Shown here in pieces: positions 56,323-64,000 of a DNA stretch of 64,000 nucleotides; positions within the stretch are counted from its first letter, which is position 1, and every line of letters starts with the position of its first letter. The translations under genes were made by a program, and so were the position numbers. The DNA is from Deinococcus aquaedulcis (GTDB lineage: Bacteria; Deinococcota; Deinococci; Deinococcales; Deinococcaceae): NCBI RefSeq assembly GCF_019693445.1, contig NZ_JAHRBL010000006.1:124001-188000 (forward strand), written 5' to 3'. Below the pieces are notes generated by a model, which ran no database searches, had not been told where the DNA came from, and saw only the letters and a program-made list of their open reading frames with translations.

Positions 56323-57498
56323 TTACTGTGGGGCTTCCGGCAGCGCCCGGGGCTGACGCCGCAGCGGGTCCCAGCGGCCGTTGATCCAGGCGCGCAGCAG
56401 CCACTCGAACGGGCCCGCCCTGAAGTGCCGCAGCCACAGGTGGGCGAACAGCTCCAGGGCCAGCCATACCCCCAGGGTGACCAGCACCGTCAGGCTGAGG
56501 CTCAGCTGCCCGTACCAGCCCAGACCCCAACCGGCGAACAGCAGGCCCAGCAGCAGCGATTCGCCCAGGTACCCCGTGAGCGACATGCGCCCAGCCGGCG
56601 CTGCCAGCCGCAGCAGCCGTGCGGCCGGGTTCAGGGCCGCCAGCGCCACATACGCCCCCGTGAGGGCCGGTGCCGTGATGAAGCCCAGGGCCACCCCCAG
56701 CACCTGCTGGGCCCCGTCGCTGCTCAGGGTCAGCCACGCCGAGGCCGCGCCGCCCGGCAGGCCCACGGTCGCCCCCAGCAGCAGCAGGCGCTGCCAGAGG
56801 GTGCCGTAGCGTTCGGGGCGCCGCAGGACCCCCAGTCGCCCGGCCGCCAGCCCCAGCAAGAACATGCTCAGGGCCAGCGACCAGTTCAGCACGCCCAGGG
56901 TCAGCAGCACCCCGGGCAATGCGCTCAGGCGGGCGCGGGCCGCTTCCAGCAGTCCGCCCTGCACGGCGCGGTCCAGTGCGGCGGCGTCTTGCACAAACCC
57001 TGCCGTCCCCGGCCCGGCCGCCAGCGACCCCAGGGCCACCACCGCCAGTAGCCCCGCCCCCACGAGGTAAGCGCCGGCGGCGCCCCGCAGGGCCGTGCGG
57101 GTGCGGCGCACGGCAAACCACGGCAGCGCCAGCCCCAGCACCGCGTAACTCAGCAGAATGTCGCCAATAAACAGCAGTGCGGCGTGCAGCAGGCCCAGCA
57201 CCCCCAGCGCCAGCAGGCGGCGACGGTAGCGGCGCAGGCCGTCGCCCGGCTGGGCCTGGGCATGCAGCAGCAGGGTCAGGCTGTAGCCGAACAGAAACGA
57301 GAACAGCAGATAAAACTTGCCCTGCGCCAGCGCCACGATCAGCCACGCCAGCACGCCGTCGAGCCCGGAATGCACCAGCGCCGGGGTCAGGCCACCGTGG
57401 GTCATGGCGAGGTACGGCATGTTGACGAACACGATCCCCAACAGGGCCAGGCCGCGCAACTGGTCCGGCAAGGGCTGACGATTCCCTTGAACCATCAT
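56323..57498 (-). CDS. DUF418 family membrane protein
   Basis: 391 residues, roughly ten membrane helices. DUF418 signatures LPDQLRGLALLGIVFVNMPY, AQGKFYLLFSFLFGYSLTLL and the C-terminal GRMSLTGYLGESLLL, GPFEWLLR. Function unproven (a possible transporter or acyltransferase-like fold). I use the ATG at 57498 because the more distal starts lie inside the palindromic operator shared with the divergent TetR gene, which probably represses it. Confidence 0.88.
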   Translation of the reverse strand: MMVQGNRQPLPDQLRGLALLGIVFVNMPYLAMTHGGLTPALVHSGLDGVLAWLIVALAQGKFYLLFSFLFGYSLTLLLHAQAQPGDGLRRYRRRLLALGVLGLLHAALLFIGDILLSYAVLGLALPWFAVRRTRTALRGAAGAYLVGAGLLAVVALGSLAAGPGTAGFVQDAAALDRAVQGGLLEAARARLSALPGVLLTLGVLNWSLALSMFLLGLAAGRLGVLRRPERYGTLWQRLLLLGATVGLPGGAASAWLTLSSDGAQQVLGVALGFITAPALTGAYVALAALNPAARLLRLAAPAGRMSLTGYLGESLLLGLLFAGWGLGWYGQLSLSLTVLVTLGVWLALELFAHLWLRHFRAGPFEWLLRAWINGRWDPLRRQPRALPEAPQ

Positions 57499-57505
57499 CG
57501 TTTCT

Positions 57506-57527
57506 TTTGGAACAATCATGTTCCAAA
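57506..57527. promoter_or_regulatory. Palindromic TetR-type operator
   Basis: TTTGGAACA and TGTTCCAAA are perfect nine-base complements around ATCA, in the divergent gap between the DUF418 gene and the TetR gene. Probably the TetR binding site. Confidence 0.7.
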
Positions 57528-57565
57528 GCATAGAGGATCGGCTGTCTACCCGCTAGGCTTTGGCC

Positions 57566-58153
57566 ATGAGCCGAGCCCGCCGCACTGCGCCAACGCCCCT
57601 GCTGGAGGTGCTGACCCAGGCGCTGGTAGAGCGGCCCCACGCCAGCCTGGGCGAACTGGCGGCGCTGGCTGGTGTGGGCCGCACCACCCTGCACCGCCTG
57701 TACCCCACCCGGGAAGCGGTGCTGCGCGCCGTGGCCCTGGACGCCCTGGCCCACCTGCGGGAGGTGGACGAGGAGGTGGGGCTGGCCGCCGCCTTTGCGC
57801 CGGGCACGCCGCCAGCGGCCTCCTGGCAGACGCTGGAACGCTGGATTGAACGGCTGGTACCGCTGGGCCCGCGCCTGCAGTTTCTGGTGCGCGCCTCTGA
57901 ACTGGACGGCGACGCCGAACTGACGCGCGCCTCGGCCGCGCTGGACGCCACGCTGCTTGGCGCCCTGGAACGCGCGCAGGCGCAGGGCTTCCTGAGCCCC
58001 CGCCCGCCCGCCGCGTGGCTGATGGCGTCCCTGCACGCCCTGATTTATGTCTGCTGGGAACAGGTGGCGGCGGGGACGGTGGCCCCGCGTGACGCCGCTG
58101 GGCTGGTGTTCCGCACCTGGCTGGGCGGTGTGGGGGAGAAGGCGAACGGCTGA
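57566..58153 (+). CDS. TetR-family transcriptional regulator
   Basis: 195 residues. The helix-turn-helix SLGELAALAGVGRTTLHRLY followed by PTREAVLRAV is typical. The C-terminal ligand domain is alpha-helical. TAGGCT ends six bases before the ATG. Likely represses its own gene and the divergent DUF418 gene through the 22-base palindrome. Inducer unknown. Confidence 0.92.
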   Translation: MSRARRTAPTPLLEVLTQALVERPHASLGELAALAGVGRTTLHRLYPTREAVLRAVALDALAHLREVDEEVGLAAAFAPGTPPAASWQTLERWIERLVPLGPRLQFLVRASELDGDAELTRASAALDATLLGALERAQAQGFLSPRPPAAWLMASLHALIYVCWEQVAAGTVAPRDAAGLVFRTWLGGVGEKANG

Positions 58154-58179
58154 GACGTCTTCCGAAACATTCCGGAACG

Positions 58180-58300
58180 TGTTATGGACTGTTTCCAACC
58201 GGACTGGCCGGGCTGCGCAGCAGAAGGAAAGGGTACGGATGTCCGGGCATTAGGCTGGAACAGCGCCGAAGGCGGGGAACATCCAGTTCTTCTCTGGGTG
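58180..58300 (+). repeat. Dispersed intergenic repeat, family D copy 4
   Basis: Carries GCGCAGCAGAAGG, GGATGTCCGGGC, GGCTGGAACAGCG and ACATCCAGTTCTTCTC in the same order as copy 3. It lies in the gap between the TetR gene and the acyltransferase gene and appears non-coding. Confidence 0.5.
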
Positions 58301-58337
58301 TGACGGACATGGACGGCAGTCCATATGAGCGGCGCCC

Positions 58338-59483
58338 CTACCGGCCGAACAGCAGGGGACTCAGGCGGGTGCCCAGCAGGGCCCGGCCCAGCAGCGCAGG
58401 CCCCAGCAACGCCACCGCGAAGTACCCCAGCATGGTCAGGGCCACCTGTGCGGGCGGGCCGTCCGGGGGCAGGGCGCGCTCCAGGGCCTGCAACACGGCC
58501 GGGTGAATCAGGTAAATCTGCAGGCTGACGGTGCCCAGCAGCCCCACCGCCGCGCGCAGCGGCGCTATGCGTACCAGCCGGAAGGCCGCGCCCAGCAGGC
58601 CCAGGGCCACCAGACTGGTGTACAGCCAGCTCAGGCCGCTGTAGACCACGGGGGTTACGTTCTCGCCCCGGGCATAGGCCAGCCCGGCGGGCAGGTACAG
58701 GCCATACGCCAGGGCCAGCACCGGCAGCAGCACCCAGCGGCGGCGCCGCCACCACGCCGGAAAGTCGTCCAGGCGCGCGCCCACCGCTACGCCCAGCGTG
58801 ATGGGCAGCATGTACCACAGCACCGTGCTGGCCGGAAACGGCAGGCGCAGCACCTCACGGTTCAGGAGGTACAGGCCCAGTTGCAGCGCCAGTCCCAGCA
58901 GCAGCGCGGCCGTAATGCTGGGGCGCCGCCGCGCCAGCGGGAGCAGCAGCGGCAGGACCAGGTACACCTCCAGCGCCACCAGCAGGAAATACAGGTGATA
59001 GCTGGCCTTGCCGTACAGCAGCCAGTCGCGCCAGCGTTCCGGGTCGGTGAGGGTGCTCGCCTCGCGCTGGCCTGTCCACACGTACCAGACGATATACAGC
59101 GCGCTCCACAGCAGGTAGGGCCAGCCGCCGCGCGTCAGGCGGCGCCAGAAATAGCGCCCCGGCTCAAAGCGCTTCAGCAGGCTGCGCGTGAGAACCACCG
59201 CCGAGAGAAACACGAAGGCCGGCACCGCAAAGTGCAGCGTGCGGTTCAGGATCAGGACCAGCAGGTGGGCAGTGGAGGCCGGCTCCAGTGAACGCAGCGC
59301 TGCGCCGGTGGTGTGGTGGCCCACCACCTCCAGAATGGTTAGGCCCCGAAAGACATCAATGGCCGAGAGACGGGGGGCGGCGGGGGCTGGCGCGGGGTCC
59401 TGCGGCGGCGCTGCCCCGGCGGGCGCAGGGGCCACCGGGGCAGGCAGGGCAGAGGGCGGGTGATCGGGGGAGGGGTCAGCCAT
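58338..59483 (-). CDS. Acyltransferase 3 (OafA/WecH-type) membrane protein
   Basis: 381 residues with a proline/alanine-rich cytoplasmic head and about ten membrane helices. Family landmarks: RLSAIDVFRGLTILEVVGHH, where a histidine is catalytic, and RNRTLHFAVPAFVFLSAVVL-like NRTLHFAVPAFVFLSAV. Transfers acyl groups to surface carbohydrates in known members. The ATG at 59483 is favoured over a GTG four codons upstream. Confidence 0.85.
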   Translation of the reverse strand: MADPSPDHPPSALPAPVAPAPAGAAPPQDPAPAPAAPRLSAIDVFRGLTILEVVGHHTTGAALRSLEPASTAHLLVLILNRTLHFAVPAFVFLSAVVLTRSLLKRFEPGRYFWRRLTRGGWPYLLWSALYIVWYVWTGQREASTLTDPERWRDWLLYGKASYHLYFLLVALEVYLVLPLLLPLARRRPSITAALLLGLALQLGLYLLNREVLRLPFPASTVLWYMLPITLGVAVGARLDDFPAWWRRRRWVLLPVLALAYGLYLPAGLAYARGENVTPVVYSGLSWLYTSLVALGLLGAAFRLVRIAPLRAAVGLLGTVSLQIYLIHPAVLQALERALPPDGPPAQVALTMLGYFAVALLGPALLGRALLGTRLSPLLFGR

Positions 59484-59581
59484 TGAACGCCCCACGGTAC
59501 TGCCCGCGCCCCGGCCAACTGGTGAACGTTAAGCAAACGGCAACTCAAGGGGGGAAGCGCCTCCATGTCCCTCATCCAGGC

Positions 59582-60688
59582 CTATCCCCGCCCGCGCACC
59601 TCAAAGCCCGCACCGGTGAGGATGCCCGCCGCGCGCGCCACGTCCTCCGGGCTTTCCAGGCCTAGGCGAATGGCGCCGCCGTCCTCGCGGATGGCCAGCA
59701 CCTCAATGTCCTTGATGTTCACGCCCGCCGCCCCCAGCGCCTGCGTGACCGCGCCAATCTGGTTGGGTTTGTCCGGCACCGCCACCACAAGGTCGTGGCG
59801 CTGCGGCAGCAGGCTGCGGCGCACCACCGGCAGGCTGTCGCGGGTGCGCTTGCCTTCCTGGGCGCACAGCAGCAGTTCCTCGGGGTCGTCCAGATCGGCC
59901 TCCAGGCGATCCAGCTGCCGGCGGAATCTGGACAGGGCCTCGCGCAGCGCCGCGCGGTTTTCCACCACCATGTCGCGGCTCATGCGGGGGTCGCCGCTGG
60001 CCACGCGCGTGAGGTCCCGGAAGCCCCCGGCCGCCAGCAGGCTCAGGCGCTCGTCGCGCGCCACCATGTGCGTCAGGGCGAGGCTGGCGAGGTACGGCAG
60101 GTGACTGATGGTCGCCACCAGCGCGTCGTGGGCGTCGGGGGGCATCACCACGGGCGCGGCGCCCAGGCCCTCGACCAGCGCGCGGGCGCGGCTCAGGGCG
60201 GTCAGGGGCGTGTGGTCGCCAGGGGTCAGCACCCACACCGCGTTTTCCAGCAGCGCCGCGCGGGCGTGCGTGACCCCGCCGCGCTCGCTGCCCGCCATCG
60301 GGTGCCCGGCCACGAAGGAGCGCACCCCCAGCCGCTCCATCTCGGCGGCAATGCCCGCTTTGACGCTGCCCACATCGGTCACCAGGGCGCCCGGGTTCAG
60401 AAAAGGCGCGAGGTCGCGCGCCAGCGGGGCCAGGGCGCGCATGGGGGCAGCCAGCACCACCAGATCGGCCTCGCGCAGCCACTCGCCGGCCGAGGCGCGC
60501 ACCTCGTCCACCACACCCAGGGCCTCGGCCTCGCGCAGCACGTCCATGCTGCTGTCCAGGCCCACCACCTTTTTCGCCAGCAGGCGCTGGCGCAGCCCCA
60601 GGGCCACGCTGCCCCCGATCAGCCCCACGCCCGCCACCACAGCGGTGCCAAAGGGGGTGGAATCGGGCGCGGCGGGCGGCATCGTCAT
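59582..60688 (-). CDS. tyrA: Prephenate dehydrogenase with ACT domain
   Basis: Converts prephenate to 4-hydroxyphenylpyruvate for tyrosine. 368 residues. NAD-binding VVAGVGLIGGSVALGL, catalytic HPMAGSERGGV, SHLPYLASLAL, and a C-terminal ACT domain (LVVAVPDKPNQIGAVTQALG). TAGCCT lies seven bases before the ATG. Confidence 0.94.
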   Translation of the reverse strand: MTMPPAAPDSTPFGTAVVAGVGLIGGSVALGLRQRLLAKKVVGLDSSMDVLREAEALGVVDEVRASAGEWLREADLVVLAAPMRALAPLARDLAPFLNPGALVTDVGSVKAGIAAEMERLGVRSFVAGHPMAGSERGGVTHARAALLENAVWVLTPGDHTPLTALSRARALVEGLGAAPVVMPPDAHDALVATISHLPYLASLALTHMVARDERLSLLAAGGFRDLTRVASGDPRMSRDMVVENRAALREALSRFRRQLDRLEADLDDPEELLLCAQEGKRTRDSLPVVRRSLLPQRHDLVVAVPDKPNQIGAVTQALGAAGVNIKDIEVLAIREDGGAIRLGLESPEDVARAAGILTGAGFEVRGRG

Positions 60689-60762
60689 GGGGGCGAGGCT
60701 AGCATGCCCCCGGCGGCCCCCACGCGCCTTCGCCCTGTGCGCGCCGCGCTACAGTGCCCGGC

Positions 60763-61515
60763 GTGCCTGGTCCCGAAGTGCTGCTCTACGGCCTGCCCCT
60801 GGCCTTTCTCGCCGGTTTTCTGGACGCGGTGGCGGGGGGCGGTGGCACCATCACGCTGCCCACGCTGTTTTTGATGGGCCTCAGCCCGGCGCAGGTGGTG
60901 GCCACCAACAAGCTGCTGGCCATTTTCGGCTCGGGCAGTGCCACGTGGCAGTACTGGAAAAATGGCCATGTGGAGCGGCCCCTGGTGCTGCGCTTGATCC
61001 CCCTGGCCCTTCTGGGCAGCGCGCTGGGGGCCTTTCTGGTGCGCTTTGTGGACCCGGCGCTGTTTCGCACGCTGGTGGGCGTGGTGATTCTGGGGGTCGG
61101 CGCGCTGGTGCTGATCAACAAACGCTTTGGCCTGGAAGACCGCTACCCGGGCCTCACCGCCCGCACCCTGGCCCTGACCCTGCCCGGCACCCTCCTCATT
61201 GGCATCTACGACGGCTTTCTGGGCCCCGGCACCGGCACCTTCGCCATGTTCCTGTTCTCGCTGGCCGGCTTCAGTCTGGTGCGCGCCAGTGGCAACGCGC
61301 GGACCCTGAACTTCGCCACCAACCTGGGGGCGTTTGGGCTGTTTCTGCTGGGTGGCCACATGGTGTGGTGGATTGGCCTGCCGATGGGCGTGGCCAACGC
61401 CCTGGGCGCCTTTCTGGGCGCGCGCATGGCGATGCTGCGCGGCAGCGCCTTCGTGAAATGGGTGTACGGCGTGATCGTGGTGTTGGTGGCCGCCCGGCTG
61501 TTTTTTGGGCGCTAA
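60763..61515 (+). CDS. TSUP/TauE-SafE family membrane transporter
   Basis: 250 residues, about eight membrane helices. [20 protein letters not shown] and [19 protein letters not shown] are the family's two glycine-rich half-repeats. Members export sulfite, sulfoacetate or similar small anions; the substrate here is unknown. TACAGT lies seven bases before the GTG at 60763, favouring that start over the GTG three codons earlier. Confidence 0.9.
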   Translation: MPGPEVLLYGLPLAFLAGFLDAVAGGGGTITLPTLFLMGLSPAQVVATNKLLAIFGSGSATWQYWKNGHVERPLVLRLIPLALLGSALGAFLVRFVDPALFRTLVGVVILGVGALVLINKRFGLEDRYPGLTARTLALTLPGTLLIGIYDGFLGPGTGTFAMFLFSLAGFSLVRASGNARTLNFATNLGAFGLFLLGGHMVWWIGLPMGVANALGAFLGARMAMLRGSAFVKWVYGVIVVLVAARLFFGR

Positions 61516-61546
61516 GCCAGCTGAGGAACAGGGCCTCGGCGCCTTA

Positions 61547-61612
61547 GCGGTCACCACAAGACCTGAAGGCTTCACCTTCAGGTCTTGTGAGACGAGCGGA
61601 GCGAGTGACCGC
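61547..61612. repeat. Long nested hairpin
   Basis: Inner perfect 15-pair stem: CACAAGACCTGAAGG (61555-61569) with CCTTCAGGTCTTGTG (61575-61589), loop CTTCA. Outer eight-pair stem: GCGGTCAC (61547-61554) with GTGACCGC (61605-61612). A 15-base bulge lies between the two on the 3' side. No T-run, so not a typical terminator. Confidence 0.65.
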
Positions 61613-61699
61613 GACACACAGCGGTTGGCGTGGAGTTAAGGGGGGTCCCTTCTTCCCCTGGGCGGAAAGGAATACCGCTGTGACAGCACATCCTCGATC

Positions 61700-61815
61700 A
61701 GAGCGGCTTGCCGAGTGGTGGAGAAGAGAGGGCCCACAGGCGGAGGTCTGGGTACCGGGCTCGAGCAGCCCCGATGCTGAAGAACAGCCGGTGGAGCTCT
61801 GGATGTGACGGCGAG
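61700..61815 (+). repeat. Dispersed intergenic repeat, family D copy 5
   Basis: GGCTTGCCGAGTGGTGGAG, GAGAGGG, GGAGGTCTGGG, GAAGAACAGCC and TGGAGCTCTGGAT follow the order of the other copies but are the most diverged. Confidence 0.45.
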
Positions 61816-61894
61816 GCCAGAAGGTGCCGGGGCTTAGGTCCAACCGTGCGCCTGCGCCCCGTCTATGGGCGGGCCAGGCGCCATGATGCGGGCT

Positions 61895-62446
61895 ATGACC
61901 ACCCCCTCAAGCCCAACCCAGCAGGCCATTCTCGCCGGAGGGTGCTTCTGGTGCACCGAAGCGGTGCTCAAGGACGTACGCGGCGTGCAGAAGGTAGAAA
62001 GTGGCTACATTGGCGGCCACACCCCTAACCCCGATTACCGCAGTGTGTGCAGCGGCCAGACCGGCCACGCCGAGGCGGTGCGCATCACCTTTGACCCGGC
62101 GCAGGTGAGCTTCAAGGATCTGCTGGGCCTGTTTTTCGCCACCCACGACCCCACCACCCTCAACCGCCAGGGCGCGGATGTGGGCACCCAGTACCGCAGC
62201 GCCGTGTTTCCCCTCAGTGCTGAGCAGGAAACCCAGACGCGCGAGGTGATCGAAGACCTGACCCGCCAGGACGTGTTCGGCCGCCCCATCGTGACCACCA
62301 TTGAGCCCGCCAGCACCTTCCATGTGGCCGAGGACTACCACCAGGACTACTACGCCAACAACCCGCGCCAGCCGTACTGTATGGCCGTGATTGCCCCCAA
62401 GGTCGCCAAGATGCGGCAGTACTACGCCGACCGGCTCAAGGGTTAA
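61895..62446 (+). CDS. msrA: Peptide methionine sulfoxide reductase A
   Basis: Repairs methionine S-sulfoxide. 183 residues. Catalytic Cys17 and resolving-type Cys20 in [11 protein letters not shown]; conserved [15 protein letters not shown] and [18 protein letters not shown]-terminal [17 protein letters not shown] lies seven bases before the ATG at 61895, chosen over two ATGs upstream. Confidence 0.95.
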   Translation: MTTPSSPTQQAILAGGCFWCTEAVLKDVRGVQKVESGYIGGHTPNPDYRSVCSGQTGHAEAVRITFDPAQVSFKDLLGLFFATHDPTTLNRQGADVGTQYRSAVFPLSAEQETQTREVIEDLTRQDVFGRPIVTTIEPASTFHVAEDYHQDYYANNPRQPYCMAVIAPKVAKMRQYYADRLKG

Positions 62447-62529
62447 GGAGCCCAAACGCTGAGGGGGCGCCGGGCCAGCATAGAGGCCCGCGCCCCCTCT
62501 CCTCTAAGGCGACCAACCTCTGGCCCGCT

Positions 62530-63192
62530 TCAGCCCAGCTTTTTCAGCCGGCCTTCCAGATCGCGGCGGGTGCGCTCGGCCACGGGGAAGGCCAGCCACG
62601 CCTCCAGGCCCTCGCGGGTTAGGGCGGGCTCGCCCACGTACACGTCAAACAGTTCGCCCACGGTGGGGGCCACTGGGTCGCCGGGGAGGTGCGTGACGGG
62701 GTCGCCCGCGCCCACCGTGCCCTCGGTCAGCACGCGCAGATACAGCCCGGGGCGGCGCATGCGGGCAAAGCGTTTCACGAAGGACCCCTCGCGCACATGC
62801 GCCGCCAGCGTGCCGCAGGGAATGCGCGGCGCCGTGACTTCCAGCACCACCTCGCCCGCCGCGCCGTGGACCGTCAGGCGGTCACCCACACGCACCTCGG
62901 CCGAGGAGAGCCCACTGAGGGTGAGGTTCTCGCCAAAGAGCCCCGGGCGCGCGGGGGCAGCGAGTTCGGCGGCCCAGGCGGCGTAGTCGGGCATGGTGTA
63001 GGCGTACACCGCCTGATCCGGGCCGCCGTGGTGCTTGCGGTTGAGCACGTGGTCGCCGTCCAGCCCGGCGCGCGTCACGCGCACGTGGCCCGGCAGGGGG
63101 TGCTTGTCGATGCCCGTGACGGTGGCGCGCCCGCCCACCTTCAGCGCGGTGGGCTGACCGACGCACACCGCCGTAACCCGGAGTTCGTTCAT
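62530..63192 (-). CDS. MOSC domain protein (YiiM-like)
   Basis: 220 residues. MOSC landmarks [29 protein letters not shown], and the cysteine in APRIPCGTL, which may bind molybdenum cofactor or sulfur. YiiM-type proteins reduce N-hydroxylated compounds. TAGTCT lies seven bases before the ATG, and GAGGGG could serve as a ribosome-binding site. Confidence 0.88.
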   Translation of the reverse strand: MNELRVTAVCVGQPTALKVGGRATVTGIDKHPLPGHVRVTRAGLDGDHVLNRKHHGGPDQAVYAYTMPDYAAWAAELAAPARPGLFGENLTLSGLSSAEVRVGDRLTVHGAAGEVVLEVTAPRIPCGTLAAHVREGSFVKRFARMRRPGLYLRVLTEGTVGAGDPVTHLPGDPVAPTVGELFDVYVGEPALTREGLEAWLAFPVAERTRRDLEGRLKKLG

Positions 63193-63282
63193 GCCCCTCA
63201 GACTAGCAAAGCCCACCGCGCTGGGGCGCAGCGTGACCGCCGTCCTGGCCGCCCTGGGGGCCACTGTGCTGAAATACCGGGC

Positions 63283-63732
63283 GTGAGCAAGCCTGCCCGC
63301 CCCGCCCCCGCTGGTCCCCAGCCGCCGACCCCTGAACAGGTGGCCCCCGAGCAGCTGGCCCAGGGCCGCACCCTGACCCTGGCCACGCTGTGGGCGCTGT
63401 TTCTGCTGACGGTGCTGCCCTTCGTGGCGGGGCTGGTGCAGGGGCAGACGGAAGGGGCCCTGCGGCAGAGCCTGTACGCGCTCGCCACCGCCTTTCTGCT
63501 GGGCATGGTGTGGCGCGGCAGCACCTGGGCGTGGCGCCTGACGGTGAGTTTTGGCATGGTGGCCGGGCTGCTGGTCTTTGTGGTGGGCATGCTGGCGGGC
63601 GGCGCGTCGTGGCGCGGCTGGATGGTCAGTGTGGCGGGCCTGGGCTATCTGGTCCTGGCCACGGCGCTGGTCGGCACGCCCAGCATTCGCGCGTTCCTGG
63701 ACAGCCGTTGGGCAGCGCGGCGGCGGCCATGA
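63283..63732 (+). CDS. Membrane protein, function unknown, 149 aa
   Basis: Not recognised. A proline-rich cytoplasmic N-terminus (about 30 residues) and four hydrophobic helices ([20 protein letters not shown], then [16 protein letters not shown] and [14 protein letters not shown]). GTG start with TGAAAT seven bases upstream. Its stop overlaps the next gene by ATGA. Confidence 0.75.
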   Translation: MSKPARPAPAGPQPPTPEQVAPEQLAQGRTLTLATLWALFLLTVLPFVAGLVQGQTEGALRQSLYALATAFLLGMVWRGSTWAWRLTVSFGMVAGLLVFVVGMLAGGASWRGWMVSVAGLGYLVLATALVGTPSIRAFLDSRWAARRRP

Positions 63733-64000
63733 GCGGCGAGCGTCGCTTTACCGTGCAGGGGACGAACAACGCCTTTACCTGTGGCCACTGCGGCGCGCAG
63801 GTGCAGCCGTTGCAGAACGGCAGCGTGCGCAACCACTGCCCCCAGTGCCTGCACAGCAAACATGTGGACCTTCTCCCCGGTGACCGCGCGTGCGACTGCC
63901 ACGGCCTGATGCGCCCGGTGGGTGTGGAACAGAGTGGAAAGAAGGGCTGGGTGCTGCTGCACCGCTGCCAGACGTGTGGCTTTCAGGGCCGCAACCGCGC
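63729..64000 (+). CDS. RNHCP domain protein (3' end outside window)
   Basis: The first 90 residues are visible. [10 protein letters not shown], then the name-giving [15 protein letters not shown] and [11 protein letters not shown], and CQTCGF. Cysteines are spaced as two zinc-ribbon-like pairs. The family is of unknown function, often called RNHCP. It overlaps the upstream membrane gene and runs off the right edge. Confidence 0.87.
   Translation, partial: MSGERRFTVQGTNNAFTCGHCGAQVQPLQNGSVRNHCPQCLHSKHVDLLPGDRACDCHGLMRPVGVEQSGKKGWVLLHRCQTCGFQGRNR

Larger units (their letters stand above)
61516..61894. other. Interval with a long hairpin and a family D repeat
   Basis: Holds a nested hairpin (61547-61612) and family D copy 5 (about 61700-61815), then the msrA promoter. 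No convincing gene. Confidence 0.55.

Noticed and set aside
61547..61612. Intrinsic terminator for the TSUP gene
   Set aside because: Strong stem but no T-run on either strand, and an additional outer stem.

Overview
The window is high-GC chromosomal DNA from the Deinococcus lineage. Supporting signs are a [LysW]-aminoadipate/acetylglutamate-type amino-acid kinase, many genes with a TANNNT -10 box only 6-8 bases before the start codon (the leaderless pattern known from Deinococcus), a PlsY-like/acyl-ACP-reductase-like fusion protein, and abundant short palindromic intergenic repeats. I see no rRNA, tRNA, CRISPR array, IS element or prophage.

Layout. 1-4.5 kb: B12-dependent methionine synthase (reverse strand, last few codons beyond the left edge) behind a SAM-I-like riboswitch, then a small unknown protein. 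4.6-10 kb: a BTAD/ATPase/TPR regulator divergent from an 81-residue protein, and a coupled SDR/acyl-CoA-ligase-like pair. 10.4-20.3 kb: pheA, an amidase, minC, an S1-domain protein, a frameshifted membrane protein, a DegP/HtrA protease, the LysZ/ArgB-type kinase, ispH with a DUF1294 gene, and a secreted phospholipase D-like protein. 20.5-25.6 kb: a reverse-strand group of TPR protein, nnr, DUF4388 protein and the PlsY-AAR fusion. 25.7-34.6 kb: rsmA, a PfkB kinase, a gamma-glutamyltranspeptidase-like enzyme, a methyltransferase, secreted unknowns, and a GMC oxidoreductase divergent from argJ. 34.8-37.1 kb: an accessory island, with a long unknown protein interrupted by an amber codon and a small AT-richer gene overlapping its end, which looks like a toxin/immunity pair. 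37.2-41.6 kb: a TspO-like membrane protein and the phoH-ybeY-dgkA cluster with a GNAT protein. 41.8-47.7 kb: aroE and two overlapping histidine-kinase genes, then osmC. 47.8-53.3 kb: a second ATPase/TPR/BTAD regulator and a secreted-protein group. 53.3-64 kb: holA, a Ser/Thr kinase, a secreted hydrolase, two membrane proteins around a TetR regulator, tyrA, a TSUP transporter, msrA, a MOSC protein, a membrane protein and a partial RNHCP protein.

The strongest candidate for an undescribed system is at 47.8-53.3 kb. A STAND-ATPase/TPR regulator with a C-terminal winged-helix/BTAD module lies beside two promoters of identical layout: a 7-4-7 direct repeat (TTGTTCC or CTGTYCC type, 11-base period), then 11 bases, then a -10 hexamer. 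This is the arrangement expected for SARP-type activators. One promoter drives a small lipoprotein. The other drives a 79-residue secreted peptide followed by a lipoprotein that joins an NlpC/P60-like domain to two bulb-type lectin domains. A separate 7-4-7 repeat with a different word lies beside the other BTAD regulator, at 7.4 kb.

Other main points: a palindromic element inserted in frame inside metH with a sister copy near phoH; three further families of palindromic or dispersed repeats; the PlsY-AAR fusion, which could relate to Deinococcus alkylamine lipids; and short upstream reading frames whose stops overlap the starts of a TPR gene and ispH. Starts were chosen from codon, ribosome-binding site and -10 spacing, and are given as predictions.
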